Positions 20,157-30,620 are shown, counted from the first letter of the stretch. The stretch: 64,000 nucleotides of DNA from Tritrichomonas musculus (GCA_039105265.1 JAPFFF010000008.1:1364001-1428000), one strand, 5' to 3'. The notes: generated by a model not told the origin, from the letters alone. A program made the numbers and translations.

Positions 20157-21302
20157 TATAACATGAGCATTAATATCAATATCCATATTATTCAATAAAT
20201 AATCAACGAGTACATAACAATCATTGCTGCACAAATCATTAAAGAAAACCTTTAAAAATTCAGCATCATTAAAAATTTCTTTATTTTCTTCAATTTTTGA
20301 AGAAAGATAAGAGAAATTAAAAAATAAAAGAGAGTGATGAATTAAATGTCTGTTAACACTTGTCATCAAATTATCATGAATGTATTGTGCAACTTCATTA
20401 TGATGACATTGAAGTGCCAAAAGGAAGCATTCATTGAATGTTTTATCTTCTGGCTCAACTTTGTTTTCTTCAAGCAAACGAATAATTTCTTGGTTTTTGG
20501 AATGAATTGCATAAGGCCACAAACTTGGAGTTAATTGGACTCCATTCATTTTCAAATATTGAAATATTTGAATTGATCCATAAAAGGCTGCATATTCAAT
20601 CATTGAAATTTCATTTAGAATCAAAAAGTTCGTCTCAAAACATGTCAATTTAATTGCTGTTTCTGAGAGTGATAAATTCGATCGGTTTACAAAAGATATA
20701 AATTCTTCAACAGAATCTTTTTGGATCAATTCACAGAGATATGAATCACTTTCTCCATTTTTCCTTTTTTCATTAAATTCATCTTTTTCAATCTCTTCAA
20801 ATATATTTGGATGATTCTTTTTGAGACATCTAACAATATAATTGTATTTTTCTTGACAATTGCCGAAATATTTCTTGAATTCCGGGAAAAAATACGGTGC
20901 AACACTTTCATATGAGTTGATAAAATATAAAATATTTTCATCGAAATTAAAGAGTCCTTCTTCATTTAGAAAAATCAAGATTGGTAAAGAAAATTTAAAA
21001 ATAACATAAATTTCTTGGTTTGTTAACATGGATCGTATTTCTTCTTTTAGTTTTTGTAGAATTTTTGTAATCTTGCCGAAAAAATTTTGATGTCGATAAT
21101 GACATTTTGAAATTTGTGAGATTATTTGAAGCAATAATCTAAGATCATGAGGATTTTCACGGATTTTTTCTTGATCTATATAATTAATAATATCAGTTAG
21201 AGTTTCTTCGTTGGAATCCTGATTTTCAATGAAGCTGAGTATCTTTTCTTGAATTACCTTCATTTTGTTTACATAGTTTTGGATAAAGCTAAAATGATCC
21301 AT
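20157..21302 (-). CDS. DUF3447/ankyrin protein, first exon
   Basis: ATG at 21302 (M-D-H-F-S-F-I-Q-N-Y-V-N-K-M). The DUF3447 core is intact: G-E-S-D-S-Y-L-C-E-L-I-Q-K-D-S-V-E-E-F-I-S, then S-M-I-E-Y-A-A-F-Y-G-S-I-Q-I-F and L-L-A-L-Q-C-H-H-N-E-V-A-Q-Y. An ankyrin repeat ending D-I-D-I-N-A-H-V-I closes the conserved region at 20157. The frame then runs 75 bp into low-complexity sequence before a stop at 20079. Because six more ankyrin modules lie downstream on the same strand, I take 20157 as the end of the first coding segment rather than the end of the gene. Confidence 0.8.
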
Positions 21303-21335
21303 ATGGATAAAAATAGAAGTAATATAAACGGTCAC

Positions 21336-21827
21336 CTATCAAATAATTTAAAAAATATATATATTATATAAATAAATATATTTTAATTACGCCTTCATTA
21401 ATCGCCTTTACTTGTTAAATATCAATGGGCAGCGGTTATTCTCAGAAAATTAATCATGAAAATATATTTAAACTTTTAAAAATAAATGCTTTTAACATTT
21501 AATAAAAAATACTAATTCAATGAATTTATTCAAAAAAATTGCAATTGAGAATACTCATAGAATAATGAAATTTGAACATACTCATAGAATTTGAAAATTT
21601 ATGAAATTTGGTTGTAAAGTTTTCAAATTCTTGGGGCGAAAAAAGTGGCATTTTGGGCGGAAAAGTGACCAAAATAGGAAATTCAAAGGTTTATATGATC
21701 ATTTGAAAGGAACCGCCGGGCGATGTAAAATGAATTGAAAGGTTTTCTCCGGGCAATATAAAATTCCTCAATTTTTGAATGTAACAAAAAATATTAAATC
21801 TGTCAAATGGAATATAAAGAAACAAAC
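21336..21827. other. spacer between host gene and virus-like element
   Basis: AT-rich, with a less AT-rich patch at about 21640-21770 (GGGCGGAAAAGTG, CGCCGGGCG, CTCCGGGCAA). No terminal repeat matching the other side of the element was recognised here. Confidence 0.5.
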
Positions 21828-24587
21828 TTACTTCCACCGTAGGTTGAAATGGTCATTAATTGGTTTCAACTTCTTGACATAGCACTTATCAATATTAACA
21901 TCTTCAACAACCTCCTTGACAAAGTTGTAGTTCCGCCAGAGATACTTGTATAGTTGGCTTTTTGGTACTGTCTTTGTTTCAGTCTTAGTTGCTTTTAATA
22001 TTGACTTGCCATATATGGAGTTGAGGAGGAGCTTTATTGTTTGTTCAAGAGGGTTCTTTTGCTTTTTATAACTTGCCCTGAGATTAAAGAGCTTCTCAAT
22101 GAACTCATTGATTTTCTTGTTAAATCCTTCATCAAAGTAATAGCCACGTATTAACTCATATTCAACATCATAAAATTCGAACAAGTCCATAAGACCTACT
22201 TTATCGATATAATAATGGTCAACAAGGAAATTGCCGAATATTTTACTACCTGCTTCATTCCTTGTAAATACTTGTCCAAATTTATATGGCTCTTTTGATT
22301 TACATTCGAGTTTCTTGATGTTGACTTCGATAAAGAATGTATCATATTGCATAAGTTGTTCATGGGTAGTACCTTGTGGTATTACTTTAGGTCTTCCTTT
22401 TGGTATACCATCCATGACATACATTGCAGATGGATATAAGCTAACTGCATCAAAGTCTTGTATCCTTCCTTCGATGTATTGCTTTTCATTACCTGCTGTC
22501 ATTGTTCGTCCACCTGAAACACATCGTTGAATGAAGTCTTGACACTTACCTGATAATTCATAACATCCATCAAAACAACCATATTTTTTTGCAAAGCAAT
22601 ATCCAATAGCACTGATAGATATAAAATCATGAACACCATACATATCTGTCTTTGTTTCTTTAAAGACTTCTCCGAGGTCTCTATTAAATTTTTCCATTCC
22701 CTTCATCAAAACAATACAATCCTTGAAACAATAGAAGATGGCATATTTAATGATGTCGATTTTGCCATCATTATAACAATTTGCTATTTTTGCATTTTCG
22801 ATAATCTGCTTGCAGTTTGCATCAAGTTGTTCTTTCGATAACTTGTCTTGGTTTTCATCGATGTATTGCTGTTGGAACTCAGTAGCATCAACAATTCTTC
22901 TTTGTATGTTCTCTTGTGTATATAGCTTATATGCCATGACTTCCTTGTGAACATTGAGGTTGAACATTGTAGCAAATTTACTTAATGCTTGTGGTATTAT
23001 ACTGTATGAGTTCCTGAATGTTAATCTTTTTTTGACTTTCCTTGTACCTTCTTCGAATAATGTCATGATGATTTGAAGTACAGTACCACTTCGTTCTGTT
23101 ATCTGTGTATCCCATCCAGGTGTGTTAATGAAAAAGCATGCATCATACTTGAGGTTGTGAAAATATGTTAATGAACCACTCCATAAATAATTCAAGAGCT
23201 TCTGTCCACAATCTTCACCTTGAATAGATATTTTATGTATGTTGGCACCATCTCGAAAGATAGTACAATTGAGATATGGTATATGTGGACTGACTGTAGA
23301 GTTTGTTTCGAAGTCGCTATAATAAATCCTTGACCATGTATTTTGTTTCTTCTTGTTATTATCAATGAGTCTTGTACATTGTTCTGCATTATATTCGAGA
23401 CTTACATAGTCATTAACATGTTCATATTCAGTTGTGTTGATTATATCCATTTCACATGCTTTTATTTCTTCGAATAGATGTAGTTCAAACATCTTTTGGA
23501 AAAAGGTTATTGGTTTGATTCCTTCATGATTATAGTCTTTGACAGTCTTTCCATTATCATGCAATCTTTGTATCTTACATCTTTTTTCAAAAGGCATATG
23601 TGCAAATGTTTTATCAAGTTCTTCATAGTGTTGAAGGTAGAATAATGTACAAGGTATTTTCCTGTTGAGCATATAATGGTCTTTGAACAATATCAGTTTA
23701 ACTTCTCTTTTAAAATCAACAGACCATTTTTTCTTTCTGGTGTTGATTCTTGTTTCATACTTGTATTTATCAGGTTGTTCAACAACTCTAATGATGCTAA
23801 AATTGCACTTGAACTTTTGAGCAACATCAATTATCTTGTTATTAGGTATGGTTCTTGTTTGAACAAAAAATCGTAGGTCATCTATTTCATCATCAGTGAA
23901 CACACCTGATTGTATACAAGCATATACAAAACAATTATCTCTGTAGTTCTCTTTCCTTACTTCATGAAAGATTTGATATGCTGATAGGTCTATTGGAGAA
24001 CGATTGATGTATGGAAAAAAACTACCTTCTGGTGTATTTCGATAGTCTTCATCAATTTCGACTTCATCATCATAGATTTCATGAGTATCCATATCTTGCA
24101 TCTTGGTTCGAAAATGAACACCATCATTTGTTTTATTCATGTCAATAAATTGTACCTCATATCGAACAGGAATGAACATGTTTGAGATGTATGGATTTGT
24201 ATCTGATTGGTCTTCACTTAAATCAAGTTCTCCTGTTATATGTCCGAGTGTACTTTCGATGTTGTGCTTATCACTGAGTGTGAAGTACTTGTGAGTTCCA
24301 TCAAGTGCTATTGCTTTTACAATAGGTCTTCCAACATGTTTCATTTTATAAATCTGTCTAAGTGTTTCAGTAAACGCATACCTCTTATCTTCATCTTGGT
24401 TGATGTCTGTTGCAAAACCAATACCTTGTCCTGCTGGAATCATGAGCTTCCTCATTTCTTCTTTAAACTTGTCGTTCTTTTTATATTGTTTAGCACGTCG
24501 ATTATATTCACGACGAAACTGTGATTTGGTATCAGCATAGACATCTCCAATAGCATCTAAAAAATCATCTTCAATGTCCTTGTTCAT
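21828..24587 (-). CDS. protein-primed family B DNA polymerase (Polinton pPolB)
   Basis: Family B polymerase with an exonuclease motif (S-D-F-E-T-N) at about residue 423, the D-A-V-S-L-Y-P-S-A-M-Y polymerase motif at about 714 and L-N-S-I-Y-G-K-S at about 857. The start is ATG 24587 (M-N-K-D-I-E-D-D-F); upstream codons in frame are not preceded by an ATG. The N-terminal region contains D-N-C-F-V-Y-A-C at about residue 220 and D-H-Y-M-L about 100 residues later, a spacing reminiscent of OTU-like cysteine protease domains reported in some virus-like polymerases. In the family this enzyme replicates the element from a protein primer. It is the leftmost gene of the element. Confidence 0.88.
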   Translation of the reverse strand: MNKDIEDDFLDAIGDVYADTKSQFRREYNRRAKQYKKNDKFKEEMRKLMIPAGQGIGFATDINQDEDKRYAFTETLRQIYKMKHVGRPIVKAIALDGTHKYFTLSDKHNIESTLGHITGELDLSEDQSDTNPYISNMFIPVRYEVQFIDMNKTNDGVHFRTKMQDMDTHEIYDDEVEIDEDYRNTPEGSFFPYINRSPIDLSAYQIFHEVRKENYRDNCFVYACIQSGVFTDDEIDDLRFFVQTRTIPNNKIIDVAQKFKCNFSIIRVVEQPDKYKYETRINTRKKKWSVDFKREVKLILFKDHYMLNRKIPCTLFYLQHYEELDKTFAHMPFEKRCKIQRLHDNGKTVKDYNHEGIKPITFFQKMFELHLFEEIKACEMDIINTTEYEHVNDYVSLEYNAEQCTRLIDNNKKKQNTWSRIYYSDFETNSTVSPHIPYLNCTIFRDGANIHKISIQGEDCGQKLLNYLWSGSLTYFHNLKYDACFFINTPGWDTQITERSGTVLQIIMTLFEEGTRKVKKRLTFRNSYSIIPQALSKFATMFNLNVHKEVMAYKLYTQENIQRRIVDATEFQQQYIDENQDKLSKEQLDANCKQIIENAKIANCYNDGKIDIIKYAIFYCFKDCIVLMKGMEKFNRDLGEVFKETKTDMYGVHDFISISAIGYCFAKKYGCFDGCYELSGKCQDFIQRCVSGGRTMTAGNEKQYIEGRIQDFDAVSLYPSAMYVMDGIPKGRPKVIPQGTTHEQLMQYDTFFIEVNIKKLECKSKEPYKFGQVFTRNEAGSKIFGNFLVDHYYIDKVGLMDLFEFYDVEYELIRGYYFDEGFNKKINEFIEKLFNLRASYKKQKNPLEQTIKLLLNSIYGKSILKATKTETKTVPKSQLYKYLWRNYNFVKEVVEDVNIDKCYVKKLKPINDHFNLRWK

Positions 24588-24654
24588 GTTTAACACAAAA
24601 TAAAAGTGAAACGATAAAAATAAAAACAAAAGAAAAAGTTAAAAAATTAATTGT

Positions 24655-26034
24655 TTATTGAGGATATCCATTATCATCATCATCTAGATGTGGAAAATTA
24701 TATTGGAATTCATTTCCTTTCGACTTCATATCAGATTTTTGTTGATATTGGTTCTTTATCATACCTTCATTGAAGGTTTTGATGTTCTTCATCACTTGTT
24801 TCGGTGATTGCCTCCTGTCTTTTTTAACGAAGTCGCATGAATTGTCCAACTTCTCTTTCTCTTCTGGTGATAAGTATGGTCGAAGATGATAAATGCAATT
24901 GGACAACTTCCATCCATATGTCTTGAACAATGATGTTTGTTCAGCTGTAGAAGTCTGGGGAATGGTGTCAAACATGTATCGAAGATGGTCTAGTTCGTTG
25001 TCCATCAATTGAGTTCTTACATACTTCTCTGCAAATGAATCAGTTGTTGGAGGACCAGCTTGTTGAGCATTTTTCAGATCCGCCACGTCCTTCTTGAGGT
25101 CGTGAATTTTGTTAATGTACTTCGCCACCTTTTTTGGAGTAAGTTCCAATTTCATCAGCTCGAGTGCGTATTCGTCGCTACTATCAATGTCTTTCCTGAG
25201 TTCTTCAGCATTGTGATTGATGTCTTCAATGTGAAATTCTACACCAGTCATTTTCTCCTCCAACTTCGTTAATCGGTCTTTCAAGTTTTCATTTTCTTCT
25301 ATTAATTGTTCCATTTCTTCTCGAAAGTCGAATGGACGAACATTATCCTCCTTATAATCACTATTGGATTTCATATCATGAACACTTTTCGGTGGCTTGT
25401 ATGGTTCTTTGCGAGCTGGTGATGGTTCTTCAACAACATCTTCGATTTTTGTTTCTTCCTTCGGATTGGTACTTGTCTTCTGCGGTTCTGTAAATCCAGA
25501 TGGTCTGGATATAGGACCAAGTCTTGGAGGTGGTGGTGGTATTTTTGGTAATGTATTTGGTGTAGGAGGAAGGAGTGGATGATATCGAGGTGGTGGAAAT
25601 ACTTTACTCGAAAATGGCACGTACTGCTGCTTCTTCCTTCTTGCATCGTCTTCTTGCTTCAATCTTGCTAATGCTTCTTCTTCTTCTTGTTGCTGCTTCT
25701 TCCTTCTTGTTGCTGCTTCTTCTTCTTCTTGTTGCTGCTTCTTCCTTCTTGCTTCTTCTTCTTGTTGCTGCTTCTTCCTTTCTTCTTCTTCTTGTTGCTG
25801 CTTCTTCTTCCTTCTTGCTTCATCTTCTTCTTGCTGCTTCTTTAATCTAGCTGCTTCTTCTTGCTGCTTCATGATGTACTGCTTCATTGATTCGAGTTGT
25901 TCTGGGGTCATGTTCTTGAACCAATCGTCTGCGGGTGGAGCTGATGGCGGATCTGATGGTGGAGCTTGTTGACCCAATTGCTCGATCGAGTCAAATAGAC
26001 TAACATCGCTATCTGAGCTATACTGGAAGGACAT
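24655..26034 (-). CDS. coiled-coil, proline-rich protein of the virus-like element
   Basis: About 459 residues from ATG 26034 (M-S-F-Q-Y-S-S-D-S-D). After an acidic, proline-rich start it has a K/Q/E/R run (about residues 65-135) built from K-K-Q-Q-Q-E-E-E units, a P-rich linker, a second coiled coil at about 235-320 and a charged tail. It lies 67 bp upstream of the polymerase gene on the same strand. The glutamine/glutamate run looks like triplet expansion. I do not recognise a homologue; a structural or DNA-terminal role is possible but not shown. Confidence 0.7.
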   Translation of the reverse strand: MSFQYSSDSDVSLFDSIEQLGQQAPPSDPPSAPPADDWFKNMTPEQLESMKQYIMKQQEEAARLKKQQEEDEARRKKKQQQEEEERKKQQQEEEARRKKQQQEEEEAATRRKKQQQEEEEALARLKQEDDARRKKQQYVPFSSKVFPPPRYHPLLPPTPNTLPKIPPPPPRLGPISRPSGFTEPQKTSTNPKEETKIEDVVEEPSPARKEPYKPPKSVHDMKSNSDYKEDNVRPFDFREEMEQLIEENENLKDRLTKLEEKMTGVEFHIEDINHNAEELRKDIDSSDEYALELMKLELTPKKVAKYINKIHDLKKDVADLKNAQQAGPPTTDSFAEKYVRTQLMDNELDHLRYMFDTIPQTSTAEQTSLFKTYGWKLSNCIYHLRPYLSPEEKEKLDNSCDFVKKDRRQSPKQVMKNIKTFNEGMIKNQYQQKSDMKSKGNEFQYNFPHLDDDDNGYPQ

Positions 26035-26227
26035 TACAAGTATAAAAATGATTAATTTTCTTGTTGATATCACTAAATTTTAAATTTCGTAGAAAAACTC
26101 GAAGGTGGATATTTTTCTTTGAAAAAGTTACATTAACTATAAAAATTCAAAAATTGAATTAAAAAAAAATAAAATATATTGAAATTTTAAAAAAAATATA
26201 TTTATTAATATCACTATTATTTTATTA

Positions 26228-26653
26228 ATGATGAATGAAGAAGAAGATAAAATAGAAGATATTTTACAAAAACAAACACCTCCTAAAGGTTGTGATTCAT
26301 TCGACTACAAAATAAATATAAACATGTCGAAAAAAATATCTCAACTAAAAGTTGAAGATGATACATCAAATTTAAGAACGATGTGTGAAAATTATGCTCA
26401 TGCTCTTGAAAATGATGCACATCGACTTCGAGCAAAACAAAAAAAGAGGTACGATGAATGGTTTGACAACCTCGAGAAAGATTGTTATCCTGCAAGAGAC
26501 ATTGTTAACTTGTACAACATGTTCTTTGGTCATGAACTACCTATTACTCGACTTGGTTTCGGGCATCTCGATGGAACAAAGAGACACTTTACACATAAGA
26601 AAGTGAAAAGAAACAAGAAGTTCATCACAATGTACTACAAGAAAAATGAATAA
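26228..26653 (+). CDS. small hypothetical protein of the virus-like element
   Basis: 141 residues, ATG at 26228, on the strand opposite to its neighbours. It is charged and helical: acidic at the N-terminus, with Y-A-H-A-L-E-N-D-A-H-R-L-R-A-K-Q-K-K-R-Y at about residues 56-75, and a basic C-terminus (H-K-K-V-K-R-N-K-K-F). Its 3' end runs into the tandem array that separates it from a convergent gene. Family not recognised. Confidence 0.6.
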   Translation: MMNEEEDKIEDILQKQTPPKGCDSFDYKININMSKKISQLKVEDDTSNLRTMCENYAHALENDAHRLRAKQKKRYDEWFDNLEKDCYPARDIVNLYNMFFGHELPITRLGFGHLDGTKRHFTHKKVKRNKKFITMYYKKNE

Positions 26654-26667
26654 CTAAAAATTTTTTA

Positions 26668-27020
26668 ACTACTTGTTTTTTTCGAGGTACTTGTTTTTTT
26701 TCGAGGTACTTGTTTTTTTTCGAGCTACTTGTTTTTTTCGAGGTACTTGTTTTTTTTCGAGGTACTTGTTTTTTTTTTAGCTACTTGTTTTTTTTTTCGA
26801 GGTACTTGTTTTTTTTAGCTACTTGTTTTTTTCGAGGTACTTGTTTTTTTCGAGGTACTTGTTTTTTTTCGAGGTACTTGTTTTTTTTTCGAGGTACTTG
26901 TTTTTTTTCGAGGTACTTGTTTTTTTTCGAGGTACTTGTTTTTTTTTTTTTTTAGCTACTTGTTTTTTTTAGCTACTTGTTTTTTTTCGAGGTACTTGTT
27001 TTTTTTCGAGGTACTTGTTT
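26668..27020. repeat. ~19-bp tandem array (CGAGGTACTTGTTTTTTTT)
   Basis: About 19 copies of C-G-A-G-G-T-A-C-T-T-G or A-G-C-T-A-C-T-T-G followed by 7-12 T. The array sits between two convergent gene ends in the virus-like element. Confidence 0.9.
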
Positions 27021-27219
27021 TTCCTCATAAGCTACCTTTTTCCTCATAAGCTACCTTTTTCCTCATAAGCTACCTTTTTCCTCATAAGCTACCTTTTTCC
27101 TCATAAGCTACCTTTTTCCTCATAAGCTACCTTTTTCCTCATAAGCTACCTTTTTCCTCATAAGCTACCTTTTTCCTCATAAGCTACCTTTTTCCTCATA
27201 AGCTACCTTTTTCCTCATG
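27021..27219. repeat. 19-bp tandem array (AAGCTACCTTTTTCCTCAT)
   Basis: Ten near-perfect copies of a 19-bp unit directly adjoin the previous array. The last copy supplies the 3' end of the small basic gene at 27196-27462. Confidence 0.9.
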
Positions 27220-27462
27220 TGATACCTCTTTATTTTCATATTCTTTTATTTTTTCCTTCATACTTTGTACTTCTTTTTTCTTTCTTTCACGATATGCCTT
27301 TTGTTGTTTCTTACGTGCTTCATTTCTTTCTTCAACTGTTGCATATTTTGGTTTCCTTCCTCTTTTTTCGACACTCTGAAGATTCTCTTTGCTTTTCGAC
27401 TTCTTGAGTTTTTTGATAATGGCTGTTTCTTTGAACTCACCTAAATCTAAATTTTGGCTCAT
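27196..27462 (-). CDS. small basic, bZIP-like or AT-hook-like protein of the virus-like element
   Basis: 88 residues with ATG at 27462. K-R-G-R-K-P-K-Y at about residue 33 resembles an AT-hook. The following R-N-E-A-R-K-K-Q-Q-K-A-Y-R-E-R-K-K-K-E-V resembles a bZIP basic region leading into a short helix, so DNA binding is likely. The last few codons lie in the first unit of the adjoining tandem array. The neighbouring gene at 27520 diverges from it across 57 bp, so a shared promoter is possible. Confidence 0.6.
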   Translation of the reverse strand: MSQNLDLGEFKETAIIKKLKKSKSKENLQSVEKRGRKPKYATVEERNEARKKQQKAYRERKKKEVQSMKEKIKEYENKEVSHEEKGSL

Positions 27463-27519
27463 GATTTCATTGGAGATAAAAAATTGAATTATTTTTTCAA
27501 AATCACTTCATTTTTTAAA

Positions 27520-27882
27520 ATGTCGTCTACCGCAAAAGACTTCAAAGAATACCAAAAACAGCAAAAGAATGATATAAAAAGTGCTAATGCTGAAATCACC
27601 AATGCTGTTAAAGAGGTTGTATTCCTGTTCAACCAAAAAATAACAAACTCTACACCATCTAGTGTCTGCATCAACTATGACCCTTTGATACAAACCAACT
27701 TGAACAAGATTGCTGGTGCACTTACTCAAATGAATCTCACTACCTGTGAGGTTTATATCAAAAAGAATCCACAATCTCCAAAACCAAAACCTCTTGGCTT
27801 TCAAGTGCCAATAGTGTCTGACTCGCAAGAGACACAAGAAGATGATGAACAAGAAGCTTCATCACCAAAAGATAAGGAGTAA
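27520..27882 (+). CDS. small hypothetical protein of the virus-like element
   Basis: 120 residues from ATG 27520 (M-S-S-T-A-K-D-F-K-E-Y). It has a helical N-terminal half, then K-K-N-P-Q-S-P-K-P-K-P-L-G-F and an acidic tail (E-T-Q-E-D-D-E-Q-E-A-S). It is divergent from the basic protein gene at 27462 and convergent with the gene ending at 27910. Not recognised. Confidence 0.6.
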   Translation: MSSTAKDFKEYQKQQKNDIKSANAEITNAVKEVVFLFNQKITNSTPSSVCINYDPLIQTNLNKIAGALTQMNLTTCEVYIKKNPQSPKPKPLGFQVPIVSDSQETQEDDEQEASSPKDKE

Positions 27883-27909
27883 GAGTAAAAAATAACTACT
27901 TCTAATTTT

Positions 27910-28434
27910 TTATACTATACAATATTTTAAACATACATGATAATTATTAACAAGTTCATTATATTCTTTATTATATACTTGTTTCAAATCAATAACTACT
28001 TCTCCATTATCTTTAATGATTTTTATAGCATCAATTTTTTGTATTGGACTACTCTTTGCTGCACAACATCCAACATCTTCATTAAGTTGTACTTCAACTT
28101 CATTTACATGTAGTATTGCTTTGATGATGTTGCAAAGAGATTCAATAGGTACTATGATACTTTTCTTTGATATAATATTAGCTAGTAGTGCTTTGTCTTG
28201 ATTAAGTAGTATTTGTGCATATGCTTCAAGTATAACATTCCTTACATCTGGTTCAACTTCAACTGGTTCAGTTTGCACTCCAATGTCTCTTGTAATAACA
28301 ATGTCTTCCTTGCCATCATCTCTCTTATTAATAATAATGTTGTTGTTAATGTTTGATGTAGATGATGCAGCTGCTGATGGTTCTAAAGATACATTTGCTT
28401 GAACTCCATTGGTTGTACTTCTCTTCTTAATCAT
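27910..28434 (-). CDS. hypothetical protein of the virus-like element with a GVQTE motif
   Basis: 174 residues, ATG at 28434. The N-terminal 45 residues are low-complexity (S, A, N, I). D-I-G-V-Q-T-E-P-V-E at about residues 50-60 is one of several G-x-Q-T motifs in this element. A helical domain follows. It is 19 bp from the gene upstream on the same strand, so it belongs to the capsid-gene block. No family recognised. Confidence 0.6.
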   Translation of the reverse strand: MIKKRSTTNGVQANVSLEPSAAASSTSNINNNIIINKRDDGKEDIVITRDIGVQTEPVEVEPDVRNVILEAYAQILLNQDKALLANIISKKSIIVPIESLCNIIKAILHVNEVEVQLNEDVGCCAAKSSPIQKIDAIKIIKDNGEVVIDLKQVYNKEYNELVNNYHVCLKYCIV

Positions 28435-28453
28435 TTAAGTTTGAAAAAAACTT

Positions 28454-28888
28454 TTAATAGATATTGTTTTGAGTAATAACATGTTGTGTAGGTCCATATC
28501 TAATATCTTGTTTATTATATTCTCTTGCTCTACCTTGCATAGCAGGTGGTTCAGGCTTTTTAAGATATTTTGGTAGTAGAGGTACTGGTTTATCATGTTG
28601 ACCAATATGTCTATAAAATCCACCATCAGTTATGCTAACAGGAGGTTCATGTAGAGGTTTCGTTATATGTTCTCGAGTATCTGGAAATCTAACAGGGTCC
28701 TCATGTTCAATAATCTGGGTAGGTGGTCGATTAATAAAAGGATTGAATGTGACTGAATATGTATTAGTATTACTGAATACACCAAAATGTTGGAATTCTA
28801 GGTCTTTATTTTTCATGGTAGCTTCATTAAACATCATACCTTCTCTTCCAACAATCTCAGCATGTGGGCTTCTATAATCATTCGACAT
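28454..28888 (-). CDS. hypothetical protein of the virus-like element
   Basis: 144 residues, ATG at 28888 (M-S-N-D-Y-R-S-P-H-A-E-I-V-G-R-E-G). It is rich in proline and charged residues and has little predicted hydrophobic core. It lies 31 bp downstream of the major capsid gene on the same strand, a place where accessory virion proteins are often found. No homologue recognised. Confidence 0.6.
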   Translation of the reverse strand: MSNDYRSPHAEIVGREGMMFNEATMKNKDLEFQHFGVFSNTNTYSVTFNPFINRPPTQIIEHEDPVRFPDTREHITKPLHEPPVSITDGGFYRHIGQHDKPVPLLPKYLKKPEPPAMQGRAREYNKQDIRYGPTQHVITQNNIY

Positions 28889-28919
28889 TTACAAAAAAAT
28901 AAAATATCCTTCTTTATGT

Positions 28920-30602
28920 TTATTCAGGGGTTGTTAAATCATAAGGACCAATACGTACTGATGGTGGCATACCATTTGGTCTAATCAAAATACTAATTGA
29001 TATATCTGTTAATAAGCATAATAATGGAGGCGTATCAACTTCCTTTCTAAATGGATTATCTGCCTTTTGACTACATATCAGTTCGAAGTTAATAGGTGCA
29101 AGACTTGAAAGACCTTGTTGATATGTTCCATCCGTTTCAGTTGGAAGACCTATGAAGAATGAGGACCTATCATTTGGATAATAACCTGTTGTATTTTCAT
29201 TATATTGATACTCATTAGCTAGACTTGCTATAACCTCTTTGTTAAATCCATTTTGCTCTCCATTCATGTTCATTGCATTCTGGCAATATTCGAGGAACTC
29301 TGGATACTTACCATTAGTACCAAATGCTTTAGCAGGAATATTGTTGTAATTACCACAATTCATATGAAATGCTTCAAACATAGGATTCTTGAAGTATGTC
29401 TTATGCGTATGCTTGAGTGGGAATAAGCAAAACATACTATCTACAAAATTAGGTGTAATAGTAATAGTTGCTTTATCTTGTTCATTATTAAGAGGTCTTG
29501 TACAAGTGTAAAATGACATAATCTGTGTTGGGAATGTAAGTGGATGTTGTGGGTTAGCATATCTTTGAACAAGTGCTGTATATACAGATTCATGAATACC
29601 AAAACAAGGTATAATACTCGCGCATTCTTCAATGGAATAATCAACAACACTCCAAGTTCTCCAATCACTGTAAATTGTTCGGTCAACTCTTGACTTAGTA
29701 TTGTTAGCTCCTGCGACTTCATATGCTCCTCCATGATTTTCACCAACAGGTGGAAGATTGTTGGGGTCATTAATCTTATCCATTGCTATTTTTTCGGTAC
29801 TTGTCCACATCCATATTGGTTCTCCAATAGGTCGAAATTCATTGGTAATTTCATCAACATTGAAGTCTTTCATTATATGTGGATTAGCAACCAAGCTCTT
29901 TTCAAAACCAACTGGACAATATACCATACCAGCTGTTGAAAAGTATAGACGTAATTCGATTTTACCTGCAAATGCTGGCAAGTACTTGATATTAGATAAT
30001 GGTAGGAATCGTCGTAAATCAATCTTTAATCTAATTGTTTCAGTGACAGAAGTCACATCTTTGTTAAGATTTGCAACAAAACCACATCTCCTTCCATGAG
30101 TATCATTCCAAATATCCTTATGTCTTGCTTTACTATATATATCAGCTCTTTTAGTAACTTCATTTGCACAACATGCAGTTAAAAAGGATTCTTCACATCC
30201 AAAGTTCTGGGTATAAAGCGTCATACCATTAGCTACAATTTCATACTTCTCAACAGCATCTCGAGCATCCTTAAAACCAAACCATACCTTACCAAAATTA
30301 TAACCACTGACATTTTCTAAATCACTTAGAATTGGCTTGTCTATTTTTATCATCACTTTCATATCTGCTCGAATAAAGCCATTATATATATCTGCTGTAT
30401 TATGTGTATTGGGCGAGATAATACATGTTGTATATGAACCACTCTTAATTGGTGGTGATGGTGAATACGAAGTTTGTGGATTTAATGAGTATGCTTTATT
30501 TGTATCACTAAGTGCTATGCAATTATCGACAACATCAAAATAGGATGCAATTTGGGTACAAACCTCAGCTGAGGTTCTCATATATTGTTCCTTGTTGAGC
30601 AT
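28920..30602 (-). CDS. major capsid protein (double jelly-roll type)
   Basis: 560 residues from ATG 30602. Size, position between ATPase and polymerase, and beta-rich sequence with many aromatic residues (such as F-R-P-I-G-E-P-I-W-M-W and F-E-L-I-C-S-Q-K) fit the Polinton major capsid protein. The assignment rests on size and context more than on a diagnostic motif, since this fold has no short signature. It would form the hexameric shell of a virion. Confidence 0.65.
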   Translation of the reverse strand: MLNKEQYMRTSAEVCTQIASYFDVVDNCIALSDTNKAYSLNPQTSYSPSPPIKSGSYTTCIISPNTHNTADIYNGFIRADMKVMIKIDKPILSDLENVSGYNFGKVWFGFKDARDAVEKYEIVANGMTLYTQNFGCEESFLTACCANEVTKRADIYSKARHKDIWNDTHGRRCGFVANLNKDVTSVTETIRLKIDLRRFLPLSNIKYLPAFAGKIELRLYFSTAGMVYCPVGFEKSLVANPHIMKDFNVDEITNEFRPIGEPIWMWTSTEKIAMDKINDPNNLPPVGENHGGAYEVAGANNTKSRVDRTIYSDWRTWSVVDYSIEECASIIPCFGIHESVYTALVQRYANPQHPLTFPTQIMSFYTCTRPLNNEQDKATITITPNFVDSMFCLFPLKHTHKTYFKNPMFEAFHMNCGNYNNIPAKAFGTNGKYPEFLEYCQNAMNMNGEQNGFNKEVIASLANEYQYNENTTGYYPNDRSSFFIGLPTETDGTYQQGLSSLAPINFELICSQKADNPFRKEVDTPPLLCLLTDISISILIRPNGMPPSVRIGPYDLTTPE

Positions 30603-30620
30603 TTTTTAGATGAAAAAAAT

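Noticed and set aside
26710-26955. Plus-strand phenylalanine-rich frame
   Set aside because: Translation of the 19-bp T-rich tandem array.
26668-27219. CRISPR-like appearance of the tandem arrays
   Set aside because: Units are contiguous without unique spacers, and the context is eukaryotic.
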